A DNA stretch of 64,000 nucleotides, from assembly GCA_037962975.1 (NCBI GenBank), contig CM075672.1, positions 57,730,501 to 57,794,500 on the forward strand, in the 5' to 3' direction. The notes beneath the pieces are model-generated. The model saw nothing but the letters and a program-made list of their open reading frames with translations. It ran no database searches and was not told where the DNA came from. The stretch comes from Clitoria ternatea (taxonomy: Eukaryota; Streptophyta; Magnoliopsida; Fabales; Fabaceae). Shown in pieces: positions 24,544 through 37,400 of the stretch; positions within the stretch are counted from its first letter, which is position 1; each line of letters begins with the position of its first letter. Position numbers and translations under genes: made by a program.

Positions 24544-27500
24544 TGTAACATCCTGCTTTTAATAATAGCTCTATTATGTAATTTATGAAGCATGGAAGGT
24601 CTGTAAGTGTTAATTAATGAATAAAACACTCTATGGATGGCTTTTAATGCTCCAAAAGTTTCATTTTTGGGTATAATTCTATAATTTATATAGATCCTTA
24701 TGAATGAGGCCCAAATTCCGAGTGAAAATACCTTAGAAAGAACTGTCCGAGTGAGAAAGAGAGTCTGTTCCGAGTGAAGACTGAAAATTCTGAGTGACCA
24801 AGAGGAATTCCGAGTAGAAAATGGAAATACCGAGTGAAAATGGTGTTTTCTGAGTGGAACATGGTCAAGAGGACTTATTCCGAGTGAAATAATGTCTCAG
24901 AGACTCACTGCCGAGTCAAACATGCTAAGAAGACTCGATCCCGAGTCAAGATCTTCAAAGGACTCATTTTAGAGTCAATTAAGATCAGAAGTTGCAATCC
25001 TGAGTGAAGGAATTCCGATTGACAACAAATAAGTCTTGGGTCGGTTAGGATCAATATTACCGAGTGGACATTCAAGTGGAATGAGTCAGCATTGAGGAAA
25101 TTCACCGAGTGAAAGCATGAGTGAGAGAGGGAGCTCGGTCTGGACAGACTCTACCGAGTGAGAAACCAAGGAATTGAGTCAGATTCAGATGAATTCCGAG
25201 TGAGACTCGTATGTAAGAGCTTTTTCCGAGTGATAATGACCTTGAGAGTCTCTGAGTGAAACGTAGTTGAAGAAGTAGGTCTGATCTTGGCTAAGTATTA
25301 ATTAACCGAGTGAAACCCGAATGGGAGACACTTCTATATTCCTAAGTGTTGATAACCGAGTGGAAGATATTATACATATTCCGAGCGAATCATGTAAACC
25401 GTATTCCGAGTGACTAAGTAATGACTGAGTCCGAATGAGACTTGACTGTGATGCTTGTCTCTGATGAATGAATGGTTAAGTTATTCCTCAGATGAGAAAG
25501 GGCATGAACACCGAGTAAAGATCGAATGAGCCTTGAGTCGGTCTGAGACGACTTAACCGAGTGAAAAGTTGAAGGAAGAGGAGTCGGTTGAATGAGATCG
25601 GAAGAGACACTTCTGATCCGTTCTAAACCAGAGTCTAACATTCGATGTCAGGGACGACCTCAAGGATTGAAAGTGGAAGGACGGGTGTCAACTAATGTCT
25701 TCATCACATCGGATGACCAGCGTAGGGAGGACTGCCTTGTGTGTTGCACCTTGGAATATTGCTCTACCAAATGAGCTATGGGACGGCTGACTTCGGTTCA
25801 GGTGAGACCGGATGAATTTAGTACAGATCGGATTATCATTAATGAACACCGGTTGGCTTCAAGGAAGGTTAACTCAGCTTTCCTTAGAACGGATGTCCAC
25901 ACCGGATGACTTTGAGCCGGTGTACAAGACCGGATGAAATCCGCCCAAAGAAGAAATTGAGGGACTGCTAAGTTCTCCTCAACCGGACTTGGAAGTGGAA
26001 TTCCAGTCGGTTTTGAAGTGCAGAAGTAACTTTTTGACCTTTTTCTTGTCTTTTAGGCATTTTTTTAATGCATTTGAACCCACTAATTGCTCTAGTACGT
26101 AGGACGGCCAGAAATGAGCACTAAGATAGCCACCTTCTATTATTAATCCTCCATTATCTCCACTAACAGCACTAGCAAACCCACTCACAAAGGGCTTGTC
26201 CCCCACTGCCTTTGTTTTTTTTTAAAACAAAACCATATCTCTTCAGAAACTCTTAAGAAAACAGAATTACAGTATACCATTTTCCTTCTTCCTCAAGACC
26301 TTCGAATAGAACCAGGACAGCCAGGGGACTCCTTTTCAGTCAGCCAAAGATCATCAAATCAAGTAAGAGGGGAGAGGGTTATGAATAACTATGAAATGGG
26401 TAGAGTTGTATGCTGTTCTAGGATTCCAGTTTTAATTTCGTATCTTGTGGCTTAATTTTGCAACTGAAAACGTACGAGTTTGTCTTTGACTTCTTCATGA
26501 AAGTTGTAGATCTTTTTGTTATCTAAATTATGAGACCTGAATCGATTGATTTGAGTATGTGTAGCAAAAGTTATAGCCAAAATACTACTGTATGTCCAGG
26601 TGAAGGATTTGTTTCATGTTTAGTGCATATTTTGATATGCTGGGAATTATACATGCATAATCAGCCTTGAATGTCTTCATGAAAGTTGTAGATATACATG
26701 TTTTGGATCTTTAGAAAGTGGTTTCACATTAAAATAATTTTTGTAACTAAAGTTATGCTCATAATACTGAAGTATGTACAAGCTATAAATTTGTGAACTT
26801 GAAATCCGTATCTTATTTTTAAAACTGGGAATTTTGTGGTAAGAATTAGTGATCCGTGTCTTTATGAAAGTTGTAAATCTTTTTGTTATGTGAATTTTGA
26901 GACCTGAATCGATTGATTTGAGTATGTGTAGCAAAAGTTATAGCCAAAATACTACTGTATGTCCGAGTGAAGGATTTGTTTCATGTTTAGTGCATATTTG
27001 GATATGCTGGGAATTATACATGCATAATCAGCCTTGGATGTTTTCATGAAAGTTGTAGATATTTAAGTTGTAGATCCTTAGAAAGTGGTTTCTCATCAAA
27101 ATAATTTTTGTAACTCAAGTTATGCTCAAATTACTGAAGTATGTGCAAACTATAATCCTGTAATCTGAAATCCGAATCTTGTTTTCAAAACTGGGAATTT
27201 TGTGGTGAGAATTAGGGGTTGGTGCCTTCATGGAAATTGTAGATATGTGTGTTAAGAATAATTTAGAATTCGTTTCATGTCAAAATCATTTTTGTAACTC
27301 CAGATACGTTCTAATTACTAATCTGTGTACATTTTGGAAAAACTCATCTTGAGGCAGTATGGTATTTTGTGAATAAGTGGTATTTCTGATTGGAATCTGA
27401 AATTGTGTTCTTCATGAAAGTTGTAGATAATTGTATTATTAATCTATAGAAAGTGGAATCATATAAAAAGGAGTTGATTTGCCCATGTTATGACTGTTTT

Positions 27501-28574
27501 ACTAATGTATGTTGCTGTTGGGAATGCTGAAAGTCACTTATAAAGGCTATTATGAAAGAAAATGATATTTTCTCTATGGATAAAGATTAATTATTAAATT
27601 CTTGAGTGATTATGAGTTATTAGAAATGTTGTTAAGCATTATGCAGTTTGTATGATGTGGTGATGAATAATTATGAATAACGAAACCACTTTGTATGTAC
27701 ATGAATGCCTTGTGATATTGACACATGTGACTGAAACAGTAAATCCATGATTTTGTAAATTATTATGAGTGTTGTGTCCTTTGGGGACTTGTATTCCAAG
27801 AGGTTTTGGAAATATGGATATCATGGTATGTTAAAAGAATTAAAGGCATTCATGCATCATAAGCATTCAGACGCACCATGGAATTTAGGGGTTCCATGAT
27901 TGCCTACCCTGGTGGGGGGTTACTCTATGATGAGTTAAGCCCTATTTTGTTGTGCGCCATGGAGTGTAGGGATTCATGGTTTATGCAAAGCCCTACTTAT
28001 GATATTTGTGTACTTTGGTACTTAAGCGCCATGGAGTGTAGGGATTCATGGTATATGCTAAAGCCCTATTTGTGTCTCTATGAGACTTTTACTGCAGTAT
28101 TTCCCACCAAACCAAATGGATCCAGCATGACATCATATGACTAATTGAAGAATTATTAAATGGACTTGTTTAGCATATTCATCATATCATTATGAGTTTT
28201 TGATTGTGTTTGTGCAATTTTATCTATTTTATATTTATTCTATATTCTGTCTCACTCTTACATTAATTTTTACAGTGAATGACACGCAGAATGCAGAGTG
28301 ATGCCATGATGGATGCCTATTTGAATTATGACCTAAACTTTGATTTTATGGGTTGTAATAAGTATAACATGTCATGTACCATTATTTTCTAAATCGTTTC
28401 CGCTACTTAAGTATTTTCTTGAATTTAATTATTCACGACTAGCATGTATGATAATTTTTCCGCTGTTATCAACTGTTACATAAACTCTGAATTAAACTTA
28501 TGAATTTTAAAATGATCTTTCGAAAAAGCGAAAAATTTACTCAAAAATTTTAATTAACGTTTCGGGGCGTTACA
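24544..28574 (+). mobile_element. R4, probable 4.0 kb solo LTR nested in R3
   Basis: It runs from TGTAACATCC to GGGGCGTTACA with GCTTT duplicated at 24539-24543 and 28575-28579. No PBS, polypurine tract or coding region is seen, so it fits a solo LTR left by LTR-LTR recombination; a large non-autonomous element without internal repeats is the alternative. Contents in order: an array of CCGAGTG-like motifs (24715-25580), CCGGAT-rich sequence (25800-25990), six monomers of about 184 bp (26494-27600), a three-fold repeat of about 75 bp (27875-28075) and CTCACTC...TTACAG (28251-28275). Confidence 0.85.
26494..27600 (+). repeat. Tandem array of about 184-bp monomers in R4
   Basis: The motif TTCATGAAAGTTGTAGAT or a one- to three-base variant occurs at 26494, 26676, 26861, 27043, 27227 and 27411. 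Spacing is 182-185 bases. Alternate monomers are more alike, for example TGAGACCTGAATCGATTGAT at 26531 and 26898, giving a 367-base dimer period. Confidence 0.85.
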
Positions 28575-28579
28575 GCTTT

Positions 28580-30340
28580 TACATATAAAGTGACAACTAT
28601 TGACTCGGACTTTACCTCAATTCTCAATTATATAATTTACCGGGTTCAATCCATAACGATATATATATACTGCCAATTAATATAAGAGACAGACCACATC
28701 ATTCAATCGGAATTCGAACAATAATATATATTCTCAATCATAGCATCACACTGCACTCAGCAACAGTATCAATACCTGTATATTCATTCAGTCGGAATTC
28801 ACTCATAGGACATCATCTAGTCGGAGTTCACTCAATTCATTTAATCCATGCAATTCACAATAATCTCACTAACAATGCTCATAGACTCATGCATGCGGAT
28901 CCGACTTAAACAGTGAGTTCAGTGCAGATTCCTTCCCGGTCCCTCGTCCACTAGCCCTTTCCGTGTGGCACCGGTCACCCCGTGACGTCTCGAGACCCAG
29001 CTCTAGCTCCATCGGCTACCACGGGTCCTCATGGATCTAACCAGGAATCTGACTGGAACTCATTTTATATAACTCTAAGGTCCTTTCCGACCCCCCGTCC
29101 ACTAGCCCTTTCCGTGTGGCACCGGTCACCCCGTGACGTCTTGAGACCCAGCTCTAGCTCCATCGGCTACCACGGGTCCTCATGGAACTGGTCAGGAATC
29201 TAGGAATCATACCACATGTGCCATCTCATGTAATTCCACAACAAGCATCCAAGCTTACTAGACGCGTCTCACAAGCCATCAATGGGTCACAACCGATCCC
29301 CCACACAGCGTTCAGATTCATTCGGAATCCCACATTTCCATTACAACAACACATGCATCCATCATAATAACTCACAACAAGCAAGCCTAGGTAACCACAT
29401 TACAACACATCCACTCAACATTTTTAACAGAGTCAGCATACTTTTCCACACAACATTCAAAATGGAAATCACGTATCAATTCACATCTCATGCATTCGGG
29501 GATAATGGTAACGCACACACGCATTCACTCAGTAAACTCATGTTTCAACAACATGAATCACAGAAATACTAACAGGCACTCAAAGACGAAATCACACAAC
29601 CCTCAACCTTTCACAGATACCCCAATTCAGAAGTTGCATGCACGAACAGTCAATCACCACACATCGATCTACACATTTCACACAACATATCACATTAAAG
29701 CAAGCACCCGGGACCCGGTCATAAACCATACACTTGACATGCAAAGCGCCCCCTACCTGCTGTCGGGGTTCAGAGACTCTTCAAGTTGTAGTGCTGACCG
29801 ATCGTCCTTCTGCTACTCCTCTTCCACCAACCTTTGAACTTCAGCGTTGATCCTGGGCCAAAGTTGCTCTTTCCTCCAACGGGTTCGTCTCCCCCACAGC
29901 TCTAAGGCACTTCCAGCACAGCCTTCCAATTGGAATACTAACAGCTCCAGGTAGAAGAAGAAGGAGAGGAAGAAGGCAATGGGGAGGAAGAAGAGGACAG
30001 GGAGTGGAACAGAGCCGCATTGGTGTTCCTCCAGAAGCTCTCGACTCTCTTACTGTTCAACGTGATTGAGAGGGAAGAAGAGAAAACAGGGGAGAAGAGA
30101 CCATATGCATGCACAAGGAGAGCTGTCCAGTGTGAATAATGAGAGAAAGAGAGAGCTGAAGTTCTTTTATACCTCCAGGGGCACATGTGTCCTTTCACCT
30201 GGCATTTTCATTATTATTTATTCAATTACTTCTAACCAATCAGCAATTACTCTAATTAACCATTAATCCTAATTCTATAATTAACCTTCAATTAATAGCC
30301 TAACTTCAATCGGTAATTAAATTAAAATCGGGATGTTACA
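28580..30340 (-). repeat. R3 3' LTR, inner part
   Basis: It resumes after the R4 duplication and matches 35703-37464. It holds a 151-base tandem pair (CGTCCACTAGCCC at 28945 and 29096), with the same pair in the other LTR at 36069 and 36220. It ends GGGATGTTACA at 30340. Plus-strand open frames (28982-29837) and minus-strand ones (29938-30198) occur in both LTR copies and have no domains. Confidence 0.92.
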
Positions 30341-30353
30341 GTTCTCCCCCTCT
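30341..30353 (-). other. R3 polypurine tract
   Basis: GTTCTCCCCCTCT on the plus strand reads as the purine tract AGAGGGGGAGAAC on the minus strand, directly next to the LTR. Confidence 0.85.
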
Positions 30354-30759
30354 CAAAAGAATTTCTTCCTCGAAATTCAAACACATGCTTAGCCTCAATG
30401 AACCACTCAGAAAATCACTGCCATACCACAATAAGCAATTACACATCTATGTTCCTCAAGTATTCATCCACTGCTTAAATCCCAGTCGGTATAATTGGCT
30501 TCCAAAGCAATTCGCCAACCGCTCCACCTAGAAAACTGAGACATCATGCTTAACACATTTCCACTCGGAGGTGGCACCATTGACTCGGAATAACATTCCT
30601 TTCTTTCACTCAGACTTACCTCAACAAACAGATCGGAATACCACAGTCATGCTCTGACTACAACTCTTCGCTCCTCCACGCTTTCGACTGCTTCACAATT
30701 TCTAATCAGCATAAAACAACTCTTCATAGCCTTCATTACATTCGGGACTCCATTTCCCA

Positions 30760-31110
30760 CATAGTTACCCCCCATTCAACTCTGCCAGTTCACCCTAGCC
30801 ATTGGCACTTTCCAGTTCTTTGGCCGCTTGGCCTTACATTCTCAACACCAATCTGCGTATTCACACCATCGGGTCTCCCGACTCAATGTGTCACTCGGCA
30901 CGATCATGCGCTCTCACAAAGCATAGGCTTGACATTGGGTCACATGGGACACATTCTAGATGTATTCGACCATTTGGGAAGAATCCAGTCGGTAAACAAC
31001 ATTACCGATTCCCCAGAATACCCACTACTGACCGATTCATTTCGGATTTAGCTCTCGGATTTTCAATATTCGACCACAAAATTTCTTTCTTGACCAAAAT
31101 GAACACTCAA
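30760..31110 (-). pseudogene. R3 remnant of integrase C-terminus and chromodomain
   Basis: No long frame is open, but the nucleotide sequence aligns by eye with the integrase end of R5 (48300-48620). The match around 30975-31075 corresponds to the GPY/F module (a CCAGTCGGTAA...GATTC stretch). The match around 30775-30890 corresponds to the chromodomain-like tail (AACTCTGCCAGTTCACC...AATGGCAC). Order and orientation fit: gag to the right, PPT to the left. Multiple stops and frameshifts make it a relic. Confidence 0.6.
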
Positions 31111-33010
31111 ATGAATTCCCATGTGCTTCGATTAGCACAATTCGCCTGGATTTACTTCACATATGCACTACACTAAATTCTGAAATCTTAGATTCCTGCC
31201 CATGCTTTCGGCTACTTCCATGCTTCCATCCTAAGAATTTCACTCGGTCCTCTTACATAAAACATCATTCAGGGTTCAAGGGTAATTCTCACCCGAAAAT
31301 CCTTCCACTTACAAGAAATTCACTCGTAATTCAAGCCTACCTCGAAATTAAAGCTGAGTTCAAGCTCAGCAGCCCCAATCAGTGACCTGAGTACAACTTC
31401 ATTCAAATCCTTCACTCGGATATCTATTCCCTCGGAGACCATTCACTTGGAAACTTACTCACTCGGAATCTCATTTTCCCATCCAGAAGGACTTTTCTCC
31501 TGGAGGATCACTCGGTTGGACATCACGAGGGTATTAGGAATTCTACACTCGATATCCTTCTACTCAGAATTATTCCACACGGTACCATTCTACTCGGAAG
31601 TGATACACTCTGAGTCAGATCACCCGAATCTTACCCTACTCAGAATGTTACGCTCGGACATTATTCTCTTAACTTAGTAATGATCCTCTCTATAAGGTTC
31701 TACTCGAAACACCATAATTTTCACTCAGCAGTTCTCCCTCACAAGGACTTCACTTGGAATTGTCCCCACTCTTACACACTCGGAATATACTAACCTTTCC
31801 CGAGCAATTCTTCACCTTACAATTTAATTTGGCTCAAATTCCTAGTTTCCCATTTCACTTACAGTATCACTCGGTTAACCTTATAGAACTCTACTTCAGG
31901 GACAGATTTGGTCACCCCTCTTGTTTTAATAACTAATCATCGTCTTAGAAGCCAATCTATACCCAACAACCTCTAATCCTCTCGAGGCAGACACACCAAG
32001 GTCAACAACCCTCTATCTTTATTTTAATATATATAACCACATAATATTCCTTTAATATAATTCTCATCGTCACTCCGAACCGTCTGAAAGACTCGCCATC
32101 ACCATAAGCGGCTACAACTTCACTTGCCCGACTCATGAATTACTGCATCCAACTTATAGGATGATGTCTCATTCCTATAGGGTTGCAACAATCACACAGT
32201 CACTGCAACGTGTATGCTGCCACAATGCCTACGGCATGAAGAGTCGTCTCAGAACAGCATGCCTCACACCGACCAGACTCGCTCAACTAATACTAATTCA
32301 CACGGTAATTAATGGCAATTCACACACACATTGTAAGCAATACATCTACATCAACCTCATCATTATGCATCACATGGGGCATATCACGCAACAACAATCA
32401 TGAAAATTATTTATCACTTCTGTAAATCAGTATGATGGCAATACAACAATCGGCTTCTAGCCAACACCGAGTAAATATTTCCTCTAGTCTTATTCATCAC
32501 AAAACCATGGCTTAGATTAAATTCTTAATTTTCAGTTATATGATAACATCACTCACTTGGGTTCATGCAATTCAATCAGGATTAAGTAATTCACAATCAC
32601 ACATGCTGTCATAACACGCCATGAACTAGGAAACGACACTAATGTACATACAGGCACTCAATCGGATTTCATACCAATTATTCATGGCTATATTATTGTT
32701 CACTACAACATGTACCATAACCACAACATCGTATTGCACTTAGTAATAGCATCGATATATATATATGTACTCATCCAATTGGATTTATCCAAATCAACTC
32801 CAAACCATATTAGGGGTTTCATTCACAATATCATATCCACATGTTCATATAATTCACATTGGGTCCAATGCCCATCATAAGCGTGTGCACAGACATTCAA
32901 TCACGCAACATAGATTACTACTACTGTAAAACGGTGCAATGGGGGTAGATTTCCGACCCCACAAGTATACACCTAGTTATAAAATGACATATTAACAATC
33001 GGCTTCTAGA
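31111..33010. other. R3 internal non-coding filler, LTR-like
   Basis: This stretch occupies the place of RT, RNase H and the integrase core. It is rich in CACTCGG variants (31240-31800). Further right it has elements in the same order as the R3 LTR: GCACTTAGTAATAGCATCGA near 32735 resembles GCACTCAGCAACAGTATCAA, and a GGGGGTAGATTTCCGACCCC end lies near 32940. It therefore looks like an old, diverged LTR or LTR fragment captured inside the element. Its short open frames have no recognisable product. Confidence 0.5.
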
Positions 33011-34127
33011 ATGGTTTACCCTTACCTTTCACCTAGTTGCTCGCTTGTACAACTTTCTCAGTACTGATGACTTAAACTCTGTCTACAGCTGGTCGATCCG
33101 TGCTCCTCCCACGGTTATTTGGGGCAAATCTCCTGTTATCTCTAGTTCCATTGCCTTTGCCACCGTTCCCTCGACCATCATATCCGCGGTTTCTCTCTCG
33201 GAAACCCCCACGGGGTGCATCAGCATTCAATCATCGCAGCAGTGGGCAGTTAGGGCGAATATGCCCTCTCCCATTGCAATGGAAGCACACGACATCATCT
33301 CCTTCTTCACAGTCTTGGGCAAAGTGATCACCACCACATATAAAACACTTACCGTACTTTGGGCGACTACCAGCACGACCATCTTGATTACCCCTGCCTC
33401 CGAGCCTAGAAGGGAGTCTGCTCCTACCAGAGTCATCCTGTCTCTTAAAGCGAGAGTGATGAGGCTTCAAGGAGGGGTTTGCCCTGCTGCTCTGGCCTGA
33501 GTAGGCCTTGTCATCTTCTTCAAATATCCTACACTTATTCACCAATGCAGGAAAACTCCTAACCTCTTAGTATCTACAGGCTCTCTTAATATCCGACCTC
33601 AATCCGTTCTCAAATTTTAAACACTTTGAATTCTCCGTCCCCGGCTGTTGGAAGGGTGGGTAGAATAGGCACAATTCCTCAAATCTTGTCGCGTATTCTT
33701 CCACAGTCATGGACCCCTGCTTCAACTCCATGAACTCCAGTTCTTTCCGACTCCTGATTGTGTCGGGGAAGTACTTCTCTAAGAAGCATGTCTTGAAATT
33801 GTTCCAGGTCAGCTGAGTATCATCGTCAGGAAATCGGTTTCTGGCTATCTTCCACCAGTTCTCCGCCTCGTCTCGCAGCATATACACTGCACATTCTACC
33901 TTCTGGGCCTCGGTACAGTGAAGACCCCCAAAGATCCTTTCCAGCTCTTGAGTCCATTTAAAGGCTGCTTCTGGGTTACGTCCTCCCTGAAATTCACTCG
34001 GCTTCCTCTTTAGGAAGCGGTCCAGCACTTGGCCATCCTCTGCTCGAGGCTGGCCCTGCCTCTCAAACACGTCCACAAAGCGTTGAAATGCTGTGGCTAT
34101 AGCCTCCATGCTTTGACGATTCGTCAT
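33011..34127 (-). pseudogene. R3 gag, one early stop
   Basis: It starts at ATG 34127 (MTNRQSMEAIATAFQRFVDV). The gag domain core LRDEAENWWKIARNRFPDDD is identical to R1, and the first 186 residues differ from R1 at only about a dozen positions. A TAA at 33567-33569 stands where R1 has Gln. The frame then continues through two zinc knuckles, CFICGGDHFAQDC and CFHCNGRGHIRPNC, both with all metal ligands, unlike R1. A TGA follows at 33231-33233, then a Gly/Arg/Asn-rich tail to about 33080 and further stops. No protease follows. Without the two main stops it would be a complete capsid-nucleocapsid protein. Confidence 0.9.
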
Positions 34128-34406
34128 TACCTATCCTGAAATTCACACCCCCTTCAAGGATAAGTTTACAAGGTTACATTCTTCCGATCGGATCTTAGCC
34201 CAGCACTCAGTAACTTGAGCACATTTTACCATTTCCATATGTTATACATCCAGTCGGACCAGAAGGGAAACAACCTTCTGTCCACAACTCAATACTACAT
34301 TATCAATCAGGTTCAACAAATACAATAATAATGATGACCACTTGGTCACAATGCACACAACCGCTTACGCTCGGTAAGCATACCTTGGCCTTGGACCTTT
34401 CGGTCT

Positions 34407-34418
34407 GCTCTGATACCA
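34407..34418 (-). other. R3 primer binding site (initiator-Met tRNA)
   Basis: GCTCTGATACCA on the plus strand is TGGTATCAGAGC on the minus strand, 3 bases from the 5' LTR. The adjacent leader bases (CAGACCGAAAGGTCCAAGG) are identical to R1. Confidence 0.95.
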
Positions 34419-34421
34419 AAA

Positions 34422-37400
34422 TGTAACACCCTAATTTTTAATAAATAAATAACCCCAAAAACAGGGAAAATTTTTTCCACAAAACGACCACTGGTCAATC
34501 GGCATAGAAAAGAAGAGGAAGGCAAGGGAAATGAAAGAACATTCATACGCATAGCACTCGGTGGAAGGGACAAGGCTTGAACCGACCCATTCGGTTCAAC
34601 GAAATACATCAGCGCCTGGGTGAAATCCATGACAACGCGGACTCGCTCAAGCGAAACCCAACACCCGCATCCACTCGCTTCAGCGTGATCCCACACGCTT
34701 GGGCGAAGCAGCCCTAGTCGCTCGGGCGAGGCACGATTCGCCTAAGCGATGCCAACACAAAAGCCTTCCCAACCCACACTCGCTGGAGCGAGTACCTTGC
34801 TCGCTGGAGCGAGGAGCCACACTCGGCTAAGCAGACACTCGGGATCCAGAGTTATCCTTCAACTCATTCACTCAGAAAATGACAGCTAACTCACTCGGCA
34901 TCCCACAACTGATCACTCGGAAATCAGGTAGTTAAGTCCCACTCAGACTTATTCAAAACTCAACCGCTCAGGTTACAGATCCTCGCTCACTCAGATTATA
35001 AACATCTTATACTCAGAATCCATTCCACTCTAAGCCACTACACTAACTTCTCTCTCAGAAGAGGATCGCTCAGGGTTTTCACTCGGGAATACGAACTCTT
35101 CCTCACTCGGGTTTTACTTATATTTCTCACTCGGTAATGACCGCTCTCATTAACACCCGGGGATTCTCTCATTAGATCTTATGCAGTATAGGTTCATCCA
35201 AGGTATTTTACTCAGAATCCATTGAAGTATCATCATTCGAACAAGAAGGCATAGCCATTTGCAGCCCCACTCAGAGTCGACTCCCTAATTACATCTACTC
35301 GGAAATCATTAACTGAGCTATAATCTAGCCATCTACACCTCTCAGTCTACCCAAACACAAACCACTCGTATACAACATATATGTACATACATAATCATGC
35401 ACTAGGAATACCCATTACTTAACATCATTCATTCCTCAGCACCTGTTATCAACGTGAACTATATACGTATAAAAACATGCACTCGGGTCATAATAGCTCA
35501 AATTACTTATATATATATATATATATTCATATTCATTACATTACACTGTTATTATGAGCCGGCCAAGGCTACAACTGATGAAACATGACAAATACAAAAT
35601 AAGCACTCAACGGTCGGAGTGCACCTCACTCGGACCTGAGACCTTATCATCACTTTAGAGTCCAACCTGTACACACTGAAAAATGGTGTAGGGGGTGAGC
35701 TTTTACATATAAAGTGATAGCTATTGACTCAGACTTTACCTCAATTCTCAATTATATAATTTACCAGGTTCAATCCATAACGATATATATATACTGCCAA
35801 TTAATATAAGAGCCAGACCACATTATTCAATCGGAATTCGCACAATAACATATATTCTCAATTATAGCATCACACTGCACTCAACAACAGTATCAATACC
35901 TGTATATTCATTCAGTTGGAATTCACTCATACGACATCATCTAGTCGGAGTTCACTCAATTCATTTAATCCATGCAATTCACAATAATCTCACTAACAAT
36001 GCTCATAGACTCATGCATGCGGATCTGACTTAAACAGTGAGTTCAGTATAGATTCCTTCCCGGTCCCTCGTCCACTAGCCCTTTCCGTGTGGCACCGGTC
36101 ACCCCGTGACGTCTTGAGACCCAGCTCTAGCTCCATCGGCTACCACGGGTCCTCATGGATCTAACCAGGAATCTGACTGGAACTCATTTTATACAACTCT
36201 AGATGCCTTTCCGACCCCTCGTCCACTAGCCCTTTCCGTGTGGCACCGGTCACCCCGTGACGTCTCGAGACCCAGCTCTAGCTCCATCGGCTACCACAGG
36301 TCCTCATGGAACTGAACAGGAATCTGGGAATCATCCCACATGTGCCATCTCATGCAATTCCACAACAAGCATCCAAGCTTACTAGACGCGTCTCACAAGC
36401 CATCAATGGGTCACAACCGATCCCCCACACAACGTTCAGATTCATTCGGAATCCCACATTTCCATTACAACAACACATGCATCCATCATAATAACTCACA
36501 ACAAGCAAGCCTAGGTAACCACATTACAGCACATCCACTCAACATTTTTAACAGAGTCAGCATACTTTTCCACACAGCATTCAAAATGGAAATCACGTAT
36601 CGATTCACATCTCATGCATTCGGGGATAATGGTAACGCACACACGCATTCACTCAGCAAACTCATGTTTCAACAACATGAATCACAAAAATACTAACAGG
36701 CACTCAAAGACAAAATCACACAACCCTCAACCTTTCATAGATACCCCAATTCGGGAGTTGCATGCACGAATAGTCAATCACCACACATCGATCTACACAT
36801 TTCACACAACATATCACATTAAAGCAAGCACCCGGGACCCGGTCATAAACCATACACTTGACATGCAAAGCGCCCCCTACCTACTATCGGGGTTCAGAGA
36901 CTCCTCAAGTTGTAGTGCTGACCGATCGTCCTTCTGCTACTCCTCTTCCACCAGCCTTTGAACTTCAGCGTTGATCCTGGGCCAAAGTTGCTCTTTCCTC
37001 CAACGGGTTCGTCTCCCCCACAGCTCCAAGGCACTTCCAGCACAACCTTCCAATTGGAATACTAACAGCTCCAGGTAGAAGAAGAAGGAGAGGAAGAAGG
37101 CAATGGGGAGGAAGAAGAGGACAGGGAGTGGAATAGAGCCGCGTTAGTGTTCCTCCAGAAGCTCTCAACTCTCGTACTGTTCAACGTGATTGAGAGGGAA
37201 GAAGAGAAAACAGGGGAGAAGAGACTATATGCACGCACAAGGAGAGCTATCCAGCGTGAATAATGAGAGAAAGAGAGAGTTGAAGTTCTTTTATACCTCC
37301 AGGGGCACATGCGTCCTTTCACCTGGCATTTTCATTATTATTTATTCAGTTACTTCTAACCAATCAGCAATTACTCTAATTAACCATTAATCCTAATTCT

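Noticed and set aside
25740..25790. tRNA gene
   Set aside because: Only the D-arm matches. No acceptor stem pairing or T-arm (GGTTCGAATCC-type) sequence is present.
26494..27600. Possible CRISPR-like regular repeats
   Set aside because: The monomers are about 184 bp and similar throughout, with no unique spacers. The setting is a plant LTR.
28982..29837. Overlapping plus-strand frames, also at 36306-36961
   Set aside because: They lie in both R3 LTRs, antisense to the element and without domains.
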